Source: Heloderma charlesbogerti (taxonomy: Eukaryota > Chordata > Lepidosauria > Squamata > Helodermatidae). From it: a DNA stretch of 64,000 bases. Positions 20,435 to 31,677 of this stretch are shown piece after piece. The notes below the pieces were generated by a model. The model was not told the DNA's origin. It did no database searches and was given only the letters and a program-made list of their open reading frames with translations. A program made the translations under genes and the position numbers. The first letter of the stretch is position 1. Each line of letters begins with the position of its first letter. The stretch is taken from the NCBI GenBank assembly GCA_026122225.1, contig JANEZZ010001904.1:1178001-1242000 (forward strand), given 5' to 3'.

Positions 20435-21183
20435 TAGTGCTGTGCGGAAACCCCACCTGCCCTTCTGCAGCCTCTTTGTTTCCCCGTGAAAGAGCCAGTC
20501 ATTTTTCTGCCTCTTTCGTTTCATTGGGTTGCTGAGAATGTCAGGAGAAATTTCTCAGGGTGCAGGGCTTCAGTGCTTACTTTACTGGAAGGAGGTAGCC
20601 AAGGGGCGTGTGCTCGTGCTCTTCCTTTGACCATCCCTGCCCCCCTGTTCTGTCCTTGCAGCCTCTCCCGCTGCTTGAGATTCTTGCAAAGGCCCCTGGA
20701 GGACTTTGGCAGGACTTCCTCCCTTGGGGCTTTCCAGTGTGGCCACCTGCTGAGTGCCTGAAAACGGAGGGAAGGGTTTAGTGCTATTTTTCTTATTATT
20801 TTTCTTCCTGTTGTTATTGAAAGGACTTTTAATAGAAAAGCAAAACCAAAAATGCCTCTGTCAGCTTTCAGGCACTCTGCAGGCAGCAGCACAGGGAAGC
20901 ACCAAGGGAGGAAGCCCTGGCTAAGTCCTCCAGGGGGCTTTCCAAGAAGCTCAAGCAGCCGGAGAGGCTGCAAGGATGGAACAGGGGAAATGGTGAAAGA
21001 AAGAGCTCCCCCACTCCCCTCAGCCACCTCCTCACAGTGAGGTAAGCACTGAAGCCCTGCACCCTGAGAAACTGCTCTGAAATTCTTGCCCCTTCCCACA
21101 AATGTCTGGGTGCAATTTCTTTTCACCCTCACCCCCAATGAATGGTCAAAAATAAACAGATCGAAAAATTCAGCACAGCGCTA
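20435..21183 (+). mobile_element. hAT-like non-autonomous element, family D, giant palindrome
   Basis: Termini TAGTGCTGTGCGGAA and TTCAGCACAGCGCTA are inverted repeats, flanked by TTATGTAC (20427-20434) and TTATATAC (21184-21191), 7 of 8 identical. The arms about 20540-20760 and 20870-21085 are long inverted repeats: CTTCCTCCCTTGGGGCTTTC pairs with CACCAAGGGAGGAAG, and GGCCCCTGGAGGACTTTGGC pairs with GTCCTCCAGGGGGCTTTCC. The 205-codon minus-strand frame 20521-21138 runs through both arms, so it is a by-product of the palindrome. No transposase motif. Confidence 0.8.
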
Positions 21184-21534
21184 TTATATACACAGAAATA
21201 ATGGAGTTGGGGCGGGGGAGGAGGAAATGTAAACAGTGTTGTCAGAGGGAACTGAAATGCCAAAAACATCAGACAGTGATGATTGCCTTAACGGTTGCCA
21301 TTCACAAATCATTGTTGGGTGATAACAAAAACACCTGGCTGCTCAAGCAGCCCTTTCTCCTCCGATATCGCTTAATTCCATTTCCCCAACTAACCTACTT
21401 TACATTATTTTTGTAATGGTACAGTATCGATGGCACCTCCTTGCTTAAAGAAGGTACAACCTATTTTCAGTCTGTCACTACCCTACCTTAATCATAAAAA
21501 TATGACCTTGGGAGGAGTATGTTTGTATGTTTGC

Positions 21535-21800
21535 ATTGCTTCACAAAGCCCCAAATACGGAGTTCATTTATTGTACTCTCTGTTACGCTCACAGCCATAG
21601 GCCACAATCTTACGCATGCTTAGACAGAAAAAAAAAAGCCCTACAACTCCCAGAATCCCGCAGCCAATGCGGCTGGCTGGGGTATGCCAGGAGTTGTAGG
21701 ACTTTCTTCTGTGTAAGCATGCATAGGATTGCACCCTTAAAGCATGAGCACAGTACAATAAACAGTCGCCATATTGGGGGCTGCGTGAGGCAACAAAACA
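21535..21800. mobile_element. Palindromic MITE-like repeat
   Basis: The left arm CCCCAAATACGGAG...TTTATTGTACTC...CATGCTTAGACAG...CCTACAACTCC pairs with the right arm GGAGTTGTAGGAC...TGTAAGCATGC...GTACAATAAACAGTCG...CCATATTGGGGG. The loop is GCCAATGCGGCTGGC-like. No clear target duplication. The frames on both strands across it look alike because the arms are complementary. Confidence 0.65.
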
Positions 21801-21959
21801 AAGACAAATATACAACACAACCCTCCCAGAACACCAGTGCAGAACAGGTTTGCCAACTCTGCCTCAAGCTATTCCTGGAGGTTCCCTCCCCCCCCACAAT
21901 TGTTTTCACAATACCAAACAATTACAATCTCCAGAATTGCTTTCAATAATCTTCTGGAG

Positions 21960-22052
21960 ATTATTGCCGATTCTTTTTGTGAACCGCCCAGAGAGCTTCG
22001 GCTATTGGGCGGTATAGAAATGAAATAAATAAATAAATATAAATAAATATTC
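21960..22052 (+). repeat. L2-like LINE 3' tail
   Basis: GTGAACCGCCCAGAGAGCTT, CGGCTATTGGGCGGTATAG, then (AAAT)n. Same 3' end as the LINE ending at 39005. Confidence 0.85.
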
Positions 22053-22219
22053 TTGGAGACTCCAGACCAATCCTGCGAGTTTAGTCTACAGGTCCCCTGC
22101 CCCTTGCCCTGCCACCATCAGAGAAGCCTGAATGAAATGCCAACATGAGACCAGACACTCAAACGTGAGAGAGAAGCAATGGGACCAGACAGCCAAAAGA
22201 AAACCAGGATTAATTAGCC

Positions 22220-22356
22220 CAGCATTTCCCGACCTGGTGACCTCCAGATATTTTGGACTACAACTCCCAGAATTCCTGCCCATTGGCCATGCTGGCTGAG
22301 GCTGCTGGGAGTTGAAGTGCAAAACATGTAGAAGGCACCTGGTTGGGGTAAGGCTG
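22220..22356. mobile_element. Family F palindromic hAT-like MITE, copy 1
   Basis: Begins CAGCATTTCCCGACCTGGTG and ends CACCTGGTTGGGGTAAGGCTG. The flanks AATTAGCC (22212-22219) and AATTAGTC (22357-22364) match at 7 of 8 positions. Its arms include TTTTGGACTACAACTCCCAG and CTGGGAGTTGAAGTGCAAAA. Confidence 0.8.
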
Positions 22357-22364
22357 AATTAGTC

Positions 22365-24217
22365 AGTGACTGCAGTTAAATCTTTAATTGCATTTTTCCT
22401 TCCTTTCCTTGGGTCGGCTGAACCCTGTTTCCCCTTAAGGAGGAATCTTCACTCTGAATGCTATATGTGATACAAAACAAACTAATCTGAGTCTTAGTGG
22501 TATTGACAAAGAGAAAAATAGACAAGCTGACTGAGTAAAGGTAAAAACTGAACAGGAGAAATGAAAGGGAAGGTACAGATAATACTGTTTTATAATGCAG
22601 TGATGTCATAATACTAACAGAGAGCCATACTGCTGTGCCTATCTCATGAGCATATTTTTCCTCTGGTTTCTTATGATAACATTTCAAATGCAGGTGAATG
22701 TTGGAGTATGAAAACTTGTTAGTGTAAACAGTTTTTTGGGGGAAAAAACAAGATCAAAGGAACAGTTACTTGCATACTCAGCTTCTTGAAATGCTTGGCT
22801 GCTTATAAATTTCTATGAAATGACAAAAAAGCTAACAAAACATAGGAGTAAAATATGGATGGTTTCCATTTTTATTTGTAGGACTGTTTATTTCTAAATC
22901 AGATATGCCAAACTAAAGGTTCTCTGAAGTACACATTTTTGAGAAACAGGTTGAACAATGCGGAGTGAAAAGTCATATTGTTGAATGTTTGGGACTGAGA
23001 CTTGCAGGTGAATAAAGTCTTCCAAAATGGTTTAGAATTGTAATTGCCTGCCAACATTTCTGCCTCTTTCAATGTGCCCACCATCATCCCAGACAACAGT
23101 ACATCAGTGGAGAATTTGTTTTGGCATTTTCCAGCTTTTTAAAAAGTATATTTCCAAAGTCTCTTCCGTCATACTGGCTGAAAATATCCCAGAAGGGAGC
23201 CTGGTGACTAGCCACCTCCGTTACTTTATTGAGGTCACCACACTAAATCGAAGGACACATTGCTGAGAGCGATAGATCAGAACTGCAGACCTCCATTGGA
23301 TATAGTGTGATGCGCACAACTTCATTAGAAGTGTGATTTCTTCTTTAAAGCCGTCCTACATGTATTCAGTGGTTGTGGTTTTCTTTTTGACTAGCATTTT
23401 GTGGTGTGTGTTTTTTTCTTTCATTTGGCATATGGCATGGGAATTTGGGAGTTTCATTTGTTGGAAGCAGACAGTGCTGACAACACAGTAAGAGGGAAAA
23501 TTGAATTTCCTTTCCAGATTACTGGGGCAAATTTGGTTAATGCTAATGACGTATCAAAAGTCATGTACTTACATTCCCCTTGAATGTCTTTGAAACACGG
23601 GATTACATTTTTTTCAAACGTAATGGTTTTTTTTAAACAACAACATAAGACACATTTAAAAAGACGTTTAGTATTTGCTTTGTGTACCACGTTTTTTGTT
23701 ATTAGCATCACATTTGCAATGCTATGCATCCTCCTCCCTACCCCCAATCAGATTTTTGGCAGGATAGACTTCTGCCACCACAATAATTTCCCTTGGCCAA
23801 ATTTAGTAGCTTGGGGAGAGGGCCTAAGAACATACTATTGCTGCCAGTGTCTTGACATTTGGCAGCCATTTTTACATCACTAAATGTTCAATACAAGGTG
23901 GCAGACTGGTACGTCTGCTCTTTCTAGGTTAGAGCACCAAGCTCCTGAGAGAAAATGGAGGTGTGGTAAGGACCAGCAGGGGAGAGGCAAGACAGATCTG
24001 TGACAACAAACAAGATGGAGCGGGAGCATATCCTTCTTGCTACTCAGATCAGAGAATGAACTTCTTGAGCTGGAAGTTGTGAGAGGGGTCAGGCCTTCCC
24101 ACGTGACATGCCCTGGCCAACCCTAAAATGATTGTAGCAGTGGTTGTTTTCTAAGTATGCTTAAAATTGCAGACTTACTTTTCTTGCTCCCACATCTATT
24201 TAAGGAGCTGTGCATTC
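22365..24217. other. No recognised feature
   Basis: A/T-rich unassigned DNA; the short frames have no known domain. Confidence 0.4.
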
Positions 24218-24225
24218 CTCTAAAA

Positions 24226-24347
24226 CAGCCTTCCCTGACCTAGTGCCTTCAAGATGTATTGGACTGCACCTTCCATGATCCACAGACAGCATGGTCATGG
24301 AAGATGTAGTCCAACACATCTTGAGGGCACCTGGTTGGGGAAGATTG
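24226..24347. mobile_element. Family F palindromic hAT-like MITE, copy 2
   Basis: Termini CAGCCTTCCCTGACC and GGTTGGGGAAGATTG, with an exact 8-bp duplication CTCTAAAA (24218-24225 and 24348-24355). The arms AAGATGTATTGGACTGCACC and GTAGTCCAACACATCTT form a hairpin around a GACAGCATGG centre. The cleanest copy of the family here. Confidence 0.9.
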
Positions 24348-24581
24348 CTCTAAAAGGACTTTGGTATTGGTGGGTCCTTCTGAACAGTGGCTGTTCTAGC
24401 ATGCTCTGTTTCTAAATGGACAGTACCTTAATGTGGCAAAGGCAGTGAAAATTTCAGAAGTGGCTGAGATAAATATAGCCGAAGTCTACAGGGCACTTGG
24501 GTGGCGCACCACCCCTTTGCCTGGTTTCCTTTGCTCTTGTTGTCAACTGGCATGCAAAATACATTGTAAATGGACAGCTAT

Positions 24582-24690
24582 GAATAATTTTATTTATCTA
24601 TTTATTTACAATATTTATATACCGCTGCACATCAGAAGATTTCGGAGTGGTGAGCAACAAAGATAAAAGAATAAAACACCAGGTTAAAAC
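24582..24690 (-). repeat. L2-like LINE 3' tail, diverged
   Basis: TTTATTTATCTATTTATTTA then ATATTTATATACCGCTGCAC and a GAGTGGTGAGCAACAAAGA stretch read as the reverse complement of a LINE tail like 21960-22052. Confidence 0.55.
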
Positions 24691-24699
24691 AGGTAAAAC

Positions 24700-26630
24700 A
24701 TCTTTAAAAAAGAGAAATTCCAATAATTTAGCATACTTGGATCCAAAAGTCCTATTCTAATTTGTCAAATTATGTTGATGCCTCTAGAGGCATAGAACTC
24801 AAGCTATGGCTATTTATTTCTTTGTGTTTCTAGAGCTGTGATAAATCATATTCAAGACTCTTATAATAGGGTCTGAAATTTGTTCCTAATAAATCCAGTT
24901 TCATCAGATTGTACAGATTCTGGTTCTGACCTCTTTCCCCCACTGCCCCTGGGTAAAAATAAAAGCTGCCTGTTCTGTTCAGAGGCCTGGGACTCTTGGA
25001 AATGAGACTCTGAAGTCAGACTAAGCTTAATAGTTGTATAATTTAATAATTGTATCATTTCTTGCGTACATACAACTACAAGCAGATTGCCAGAACCCAC
25101 ACTTGCCCAGCCAGTCTGGTATAAGTCCTGGGGTGGACTAGATTGTGATCAACCCAGAGCATTTGGAAATCCTGGCCTGGATTAAGGAATGGATCTGCCT
25201 CAAACACTACAGTGCCAGTTAAAACAGTGGCGGAATTCAGGATCTCAGTACATCTATGATTGTCCAGCAGCATCCCCACCCCCAGGCCCCAGCAAAAGAT
25301 GGAAGCAAAGACAGGTTCCTGTCTTTGGCTTTCAATGTGAACACGAATGAGTTACTCTAATATTTTCTTACCTCTATGCTATCAATATTCTCTATTTTTT
25401 GAAGGTCATATGTCCTTGATGGATGCTTCGTTTTCTTTTCTCCTTTTTCTTTAGTTTTTTTTTAAAAAATCCCAATTTATAAACTTCCATACTTCTACAT
25501 ATCTAGGGAGTCCCCAAAATATGTAGAAACCACTCCCTAATATTTTGTGGTCCCATTTTGCTTCCAAGCTGACATGCATCCATCCAAGTGTATTATTGGA
25601 GGTAATCATGAGTTAAGTTAACCATACTGACTCTCCCCCCTGTACTGGTGCCATTTCTGGGCAGAGCCACTGTGATGGATAACCTTCACTGGTATTCTAT
25701 CCTTTATTGACAATTTGGCAATCTACATATTTAATACCCCTCTCTACCTCCCTAAGTCTATCCACACCATCCATTCCATTCCTCCGTTCTCAACATCTGG
25801 GACATAATGTGATATCAAACTATGTTGTTGTTTTCACTGTCTCCTAAAAAGGCTTAAAGAAGCAACTTCTATAGCTGACAATATATAAAACAGGTCCCCC
25901 CCCCCAATAAACTGTTAAGGATAGATGAATGAGTTCAGGAAGTAGTAAACGTAGTGCTGAACTTATCAACCAAAGGTGAAATGAAACTATTTCATTGACT
26001 GAGGTCCCTTATCTACGATGGTAGTGCTGGCATTTCTCTGCACACTTACTTTATGTGCTTCTTTGCCTTAATTGTATATGCCCTTGGAATGAGTAATACA
26101 CCATTAGTTCCATTTAACTTTCTCCCCCCCCCCCCGCCCCAGCATCTATTATTGATGTGGCTGGGACTTCCAATTTGAGGGTTTTGAAGGTATTTCTCAA
26201 CAAGGAAACACTGTTCTTTTCACTTTAAAATTGTGTAGCGAATCTCAAATAATCTGCAAACAGGACTGAGTGTAGTCAGGCCTCTTTTACCAATAAGGAT
26301 AAAATCTTCCTCATTGACTTGGGAGTGGGGAGCAAATGTAAGAACTTTGCAATGTAGGAGCAGTAAAAAAGTAGATGGCACCATGGAGCACCACAGTAAA
26401 AATTGGTAGGGAATGTATACAGCAATTGGAAAGATCTGATATGGAGAACTTGAAAAAGGCTTTTTCTTTCTTTCTGTTGCACTTCTTAGTGAATACAGAT
26501 AAAATCTCATATCAAAATAATCCTGGAGCTAACCAATTTATTTTATCTAATTTTTTTTACATTTATTATACATATATTTGCCTAAGAGTAAATAAGCCTA
26601 AGGATTCAGAATCTGCTATGAGGACACAAT
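24700..26630. other. No recognised feature
   Basis: Unassigned DNA with C-rich homopolymers near 25895 and 26126-26138. No supported gene. Confidence 0.4.
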
Positions 26631-26634
26631 ACAT

Positions 26635-26737
26635 CAAACTACAGTTCCCAGAATTCTTGAACATTAGCTGTGCTGGTTGGGTCTGATGGCAGTTGAAGTC
26701 CAAAACATCTAGCGGGCACTAGATTGGGGAAAGCTGC
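26635..26737. mobile_element. Family F MITE, truncated copy
   Basis: CAAACTACAGTTCCCAGAAT, GGCAGTTGAAGTCCAAAACA and the right end GGGCACTAGATTGGGGAAAG; the left terminus is missing. Confidence 0.6.
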
Positions 26738-27024
26738 AGTCCAAGGTAGAAGGAGTTTCGCATCCCTTCTCTCAGCCTTTTCTGGTGTCCATATTCCGCA
26801 TTGTCAACCAAACCTACCTGCTAAACAGGCGCTTATATATGATTCTGGTGCTTTTGTCTTGCAGTGTTGTATGTTTCTAGATGTATAATCAAGGACTCAT
26901 ACATAGTTTTCTGTTGCATGCAATATTTGAAAAGGAGGAGAAAAGCAGATACTGGAAACCTGCATTTTATGTATGTCATTAAAGTTGCCATCTTAAATCA
27001 AAACTGGGAATGCCCCCCAAGTGG

Positions 27025-27092
27025 TTGTCTGTGTCTGTCTGTCTGTCTGTCTGTCCTATCTATCTGTCTGTCTGTCTGTCTATCTATCTATC
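27025..27092. repeat. (TGTC)n/(TATC)n microsatellite
   Basis: Tandem GTCT units, then TCTA units, ending TCTATCCCTCCC. Confidence 0.95.
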
Positions 27093-27724
27093 CCTCCCTT
27101 TGCAGTTCAGGGCATTGAAACCCAGCTGTTGTGTTAACCCACTTCGGGAGTGTATGTGCATGCTTGAGTGTTGGATTTTGTTGATGTAAGTACATTTTAC
27201 CTTCAGAACCACCTCACTGTTTTTATTCTTTTACACTTTGCCACTCTGCAATTTGTGCATAATACGTTTCCCCCGTGCTGAGCTGTATGTGTGGCTTATG
27301 ATTTATGACATGAGTTGGAGTCTGCTGCGTGACTTATTAGTATCAGCTCCCTGGCTGGGTTGTGCTATTGTAACTCATCTTCAAACTGAGTACAGAAAGG
27401 GGACACTCATCGTCATCTTCAACAGAGATATATTTCTGGCATCAAACTCAATGGGGATTTTTTTTTTTATTGTGTCAGGTTCTTGGGGAAAGCAGCTGTA
27501 TATTTCTAAAATGGCCTGGATGAATGCAGCTGAAGTGATTTCCTACCTGTGCAATTATCTTTCAGGAAACATACATACTGAGTCTGAAAAAGCCCTTTTG
27601 CCATCCAGAATACTCTACTATATAAAAATTCAGTTTCATAAGAAATAACATTTTCAGTTAACCATCTTTACTTTAAAAACAAATCTTGTTAAACACATAG
27701 GTGCTGCTAATGTTAACTAGGATG

Positions 27725-28206
27725 GGCAAGTTGTCAGTTTCGCATCCTCCTGCAACTGTAATTTTAAAATCTCAAGTTCTTTCTCTCCTGAATTTGAAGA
27801 ATTTCGTGAGTTTTGGTCAATTCTGATTAAAAATGACCTGAAACAAAATTCTCACCCATCTGCACCAGCAAACTCAATAGGTACAGCTATTCCCAGCATG
27901 GAGAGGACCACAGTGTACCTGCCTGCCATATAGTTGTAAAAGAGGAGGAGCCTGCCAGAACAAAGAGATGGCAATATTAATTCATCACTGCAAAAATGGT
28001 TGAATACACAGGGATTCAAACTCAGGCTTCCAAGAGCTAAGCATTCAAAGCCTTGGGCAGGGATGGGCAAATCTCTCAGTTTTGGTTTCTCCCACAGTCA
28101 AGTTTTTAAAATCTCAAGTTCTTTCTGTCCCAAATATGAGGAAAGTCACTAATTTCGGGAAATTCTTATCAAAACTAAATTGAAATGGAATTCTCACCCA
28201 TCCCTA
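27725..28206 (+). repeat. Repeat pair with AGGGATGGGCAA / CACCCATCCCT ends
   Basis: Two related short units, 27725-27858 and 28061-28206, each run from a GGATGGGCAA-type start through CTCAAGTTCTTTCT to ATTCTCACCCATC. The second unit ends in CCCATCCCTA, giving inverted ends like the hAT-type families. The intervening 27845-28060 (GCTATTCCCAGCATGG, GAATACACAGGGATTCA) recurs at 54402-54580, so the whole block is itself a repeat. Confidence 0.5.
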
Positions 28207-28509
28207 GTGGTAACTTTAGTTTAGATATATAGGAGACATTGTTATCTGTACATGACACTCTGGGTAGAACTTCTGAGATTTTCTAGTACTTTTGAAAGAG
28301 GGTCATAACTCCTTTCTATTCGAGTTGATAATAAACTGTCCTTTGGGTCAGCAAAACCCCCAGGTCCCATCTCTTACATGAGATCCTAAGCAGGACCACT
28401 TCTTTGACTTTCTACATATTTCTGATTATGCTGACAATGCATATGAATTAATATGCATTTATTCAGTTTCCGCCATTCCTTCCTCTCTGAACTAATTCTT
28501 CCTCACTAT

Positions 28510-28929
28510 TAAGGATATGCAACTTGAGCTTGTCAAGGTTCTCTGATTTCTACCTTGAAGCTCATTCCAGCTCATGTCTGTATTGGACTGTGAGCTTGTG
28601 TCTTTTTCAAAAGTCTGTAGGTATTTTCCTGCACATTTTCCTAAATACACACATCAGTTGTGCACATTTTTAAATGTGCAACTTTTTCTCCCACTGACTT
28701 AAGTGAATTTGTGAGCATTTTTCAAACATATGAATTTTTTTTCCAAGCACATTTTTCAAATGAACACATTTTTTTAGAATACTCTGTTGTTGCAGGAGTC
28801 ACATTGCAAGTTCGGAAATATATGTACTTTGGACCGCAGATTGTGTTCAGGACTGTGTTTGGTTCTGGGAGGTGCAAAGTGGAAAGTCCAGTCAAAAACG
28901 AACTGAAATTTGTTTCTCAGCAATCCCTA
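28510..28929 (+). mobile_element. Possible TAAGGATATGC...CAATCCCTA element
   Basis: Ends resemble degenerate TAGGGAT / ATCCCTA termini. The interior carries TGTGCACATTTTTAAATGTGC and several GCACATTTTTCAAAT-type units, like family B and 42572-43087. The flanking octamers do not match clearly. Confidence 0.4.
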
Positions 28930-29184
28930 TTCACCAGCAAATCTTTGGCTGAAAGTTAGAGCATATCATCTCGCAGAAATGGGGGAGGAACCAAGTCATT
29001 TCATTTTATCTCCCTGAGCACTAGTTTAGTAGTTGTCAACTTTTTCAAACCTGGGACGTACCTTTAACCCCAACTGCAACATAACCTACTTTTTTATAAT
29101 CATGCATACCAGTTTTTCTCCTTCTGTATTTCTGTTTTCTTTCCTTCATTCTCTCTCTTCACCGACTTTCTATTTACCTTTAAA

Positions 29185-29262
29185 TTAAAATCTGATGCTG
29201 GCAGGGGCTTCTGGGAGCTGAACTCCAAAACATTGATCTGCCCACCCTTGCACTAGCCCACT
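29185..29262. repeat. Family F-like fragment
   Basis: ATGCTGGCAGGGGCTTCTGG then GAGCTGAACTCCAAAACATT resembles one arm of family F. Confidence 0.45.
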
Positions 29263-29289
29263 TTAAGCTGTTGTTTCCAGTGATATTAC

Positions 29290-29385
29290 TAATTTAATCA
29301 TTTTATTAGGCCACTTTTGACTATATCTAAAAAGACACCTTGAAGTGGTTTACAACATAAAAGTTTAAAATACAGTATGTCCACA
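29290..29385 (-). repeat. Possible LINE 3' remnant
   Basis: ATTTTATTAGGCCACTTTTG and TTGAAGTGGTTTACAACATA fit a diverged reverse-complement LINE tail. Confidence 0.35.
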
Positions 29386-29677
29386 ATGAATAATATACAG
29401 AACGTCCACTATGGAAACAGAATATGAGGTGAAGCTGACTGAACAAATTCTTTTCTTTATGGTGTACTGCTGAAGGGTGTGGATGAGTGGTTCTTTCTAT
29501 CATAATTAGCTTGTGGACTTCTGTTTCCTTGTCAAATCATTGGAACACGTCAAGGGCAAGCCAAAGAGTCCAGCATAGGACTCCCCTCCTGGCTCTTGAG
29601 GGTGGGCAATTTGCCCCCATTTCCACCATGAAACTGCTTATTGAAGAGACCTGTACAAATTAAAGAAAGATTGACAT

Positions 29678-30203
29678 TAGGGATGGATGGGCACCCCCCC
29701 ACACACACACTGGTCTGGGTTCTCCAGGCACCCGCCCAGCCCCTGCTTCCACTTGCATGCCCCTGGACCCATGCTCGAGTCCCACGCTTGCTCACCAAGC
29801 TGCCCGCGATTACCCAGGCCCCATCCACATACGCTGTGATCACCATGTTGTGAAAAAACATGGGGATTGCAAAAATGCACTCACAGACTTATACCCAAAA
29901 TAGCACTGTGAATTGCCTACATACACAAGATTACAGGTGTAAATGGGCTATTTCTGCCTGCAGTCTTGCGTATATGATTCACAGTGTCATTTTGCGTATA
30001 AGTGTATGTGCACATTTTTGTGATCACCATGTTTTTTCGTAGCATGGCGATCATGGCGGAGGAGGATGGGGCTCGGATAAGTGCAGGTGGCTCAGCAAGC
30101 ATAGCAGGGGGTTGGACAGGGGCAAGAGCTGTCTGGAACGGCTTAGGGGGTGTGGGCAGTCCACTGGACTCCTGGACCGAAATGGGTGCCCATGCCATCC
30201 TGA
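29678..30203 (+). mobile_element. hAT-like non-autonomous element, family B, copy 2
   Basis: Starts TAGGGATGGATGGGCACC and ends GGTGCCCATGCCATCCTGA. The flanks ATTGACAT (29670-29677) and ATTGACAC (30204-30211) match 7 of 8. The interior is an inverted repeat: GATCACCATGTTGTGAAAAA pairs with TTTTGTGATCACCATGTTTTTTCG, with GTATATGATTCACAGTGTC facing the mirror CACTGTGAATTGCC. It shares the TTCTCCAGGCACCC module with 9810-10302. Frames such as 29550-29861 cross the palindrome and are not genes. Confidence 0.75.
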
Positions 30204-30220
30204 ATTGACACACTATACAC

Positions 30221-30354
30221 CAGGCTTGCCAATGGGTGCTTCGTGGACATTTGAGATTCAAGCTTCTATCAGCCCCAGCCAGCATAGTAAATGATCTTGG
30301 AAGAGGGGAATTGTAGTCCAAAGCATCTGGAAGGCACAAGGTTGGGGAAGACTA
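30221..30354. mobile_element. Family F palindromic MITE, copy 3
   Basis: CAGGCTTGCCAATGGGTGC at the left end and GCACAAGGTTGGGGAAGACTA at the right, with flanks CTATACAC (30213-30220) and CTATATAC (30355-30362), 7 of 8 matching. One arm is diverged. Confidence 0.75.
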
Positions 30355-31677
30355 CTATATACGCTAAATGAAGATAGGGAGGAGGAAGACATTCAGTTGA
30401 ACATTCCACACCTGGCGCTTTCAGCATCTTAAAAATTAGGGCTGTGCGTGGACCCCCTGATCCAGTTCAGATACTGCTTCAGACCCTCCTAATCAGCCCT
30501 GCTTCAACTCGGACCAATTCGGACCCCATCTGGTTTGACTCTGTTCCAGATCAGAGGTGAGATTTGGAAATCTGGACCACTTGATTTGGGCGTTTTCCCA
30601 TTGACTTGCATGGGAAAACACATATGGCCTAACTTTTTCAGTTGTCATGATAAATTAAATACATGAAACCTGGGGACCTCTCTGATGTCAGGGAGGGGAT
30701 CCCACCTGCCAAATTTCAGACAGTTTGGCCCAGTACTCTTTGTGCTAGGTGCAGCTGAACTTTGATTTTTTCCACAAAACAAAGCAAGAAGCTATACCTC
30801 TCAGTGCTGCCCCGCCACCACCCCCTGCCCTGTCTATGGCTGCGTTTCCATGACAACGGAAGGAGAAGCTAATGGAGGAATATTGGATTTTAATTTAAAA
30901 GGAACCAGCTTTGCTGCAATGTGGTCCATGTAGGGCTCCACGAGCAGGTTCTCAATGGCAGTAAAAATCGCTTCACAGAACACACTTCCTGGTGGGGGCG
31001 GGGTTTGGAGTAAACATCATCTGACTGGTAGGGGCTGCTCAACCAATAAGAGAGGCTCCCCCCTTTCTCCTTTCCCCTGAAAGTCCAGATGCACCTGCAT
31101 TTCAGGAACAAGCCTCACTGACCACCATGGGAGTTACTTCTGAGTAGACAGACATATGCTTGTGCTGGGAAAGAGCAGTAAACACAAAGGGGACTGGGTA
31201 AAATGAGGATCCAAAAAATCAAAAAGGGATCCTCCTGATTTCATATGGTTTTTAAAGGGGAGACCCACAAAATTACTATTCAATCACAAAGCACATCTGC
31301 CTCCATGAACTGAAACATAAAAATCATGTATCTGCCGGTGCAGCCACAGTGGGTGGAAAAATGGATTTGAGGCAGGGATCCTTAGGGATCCTCATGATTT
31401 TTACAAGAAAGATACACCCAAACGCCATCATATCACAGAGTACATTTATGCCCACGGGCTGAGTGACAAAAAAACATAGATTTGGGGGCTTCAAAGCACT
31501 GACGTGTTATAAAGCCATGGATAAGATGCCCAATTCAATATGGATCCTCTGAATTTTTACATTGGATCCCCCCTGCCCACCCCACCCCCCAGAAAAGCAC
31601 AGAACTCATCTTTGTCCAAATATGCACACTAAAAATTCCAGATCTGCTGCTTCCCCACAGATCCCAGATCTTCTGCT

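Noticed and set aside
20521..21138. 205-codon minus-strand frame
   Set aside because: It crosses both arms of the family D palindrome; the protein has no domain and the frame is a by-product of inverted G/C-rich sequence.
27238..27648. 136-codon frame as a possible membrane protein exon
   Set aside because: Hydrophobic segments are expected from T-rich DNA; no homology recognised.
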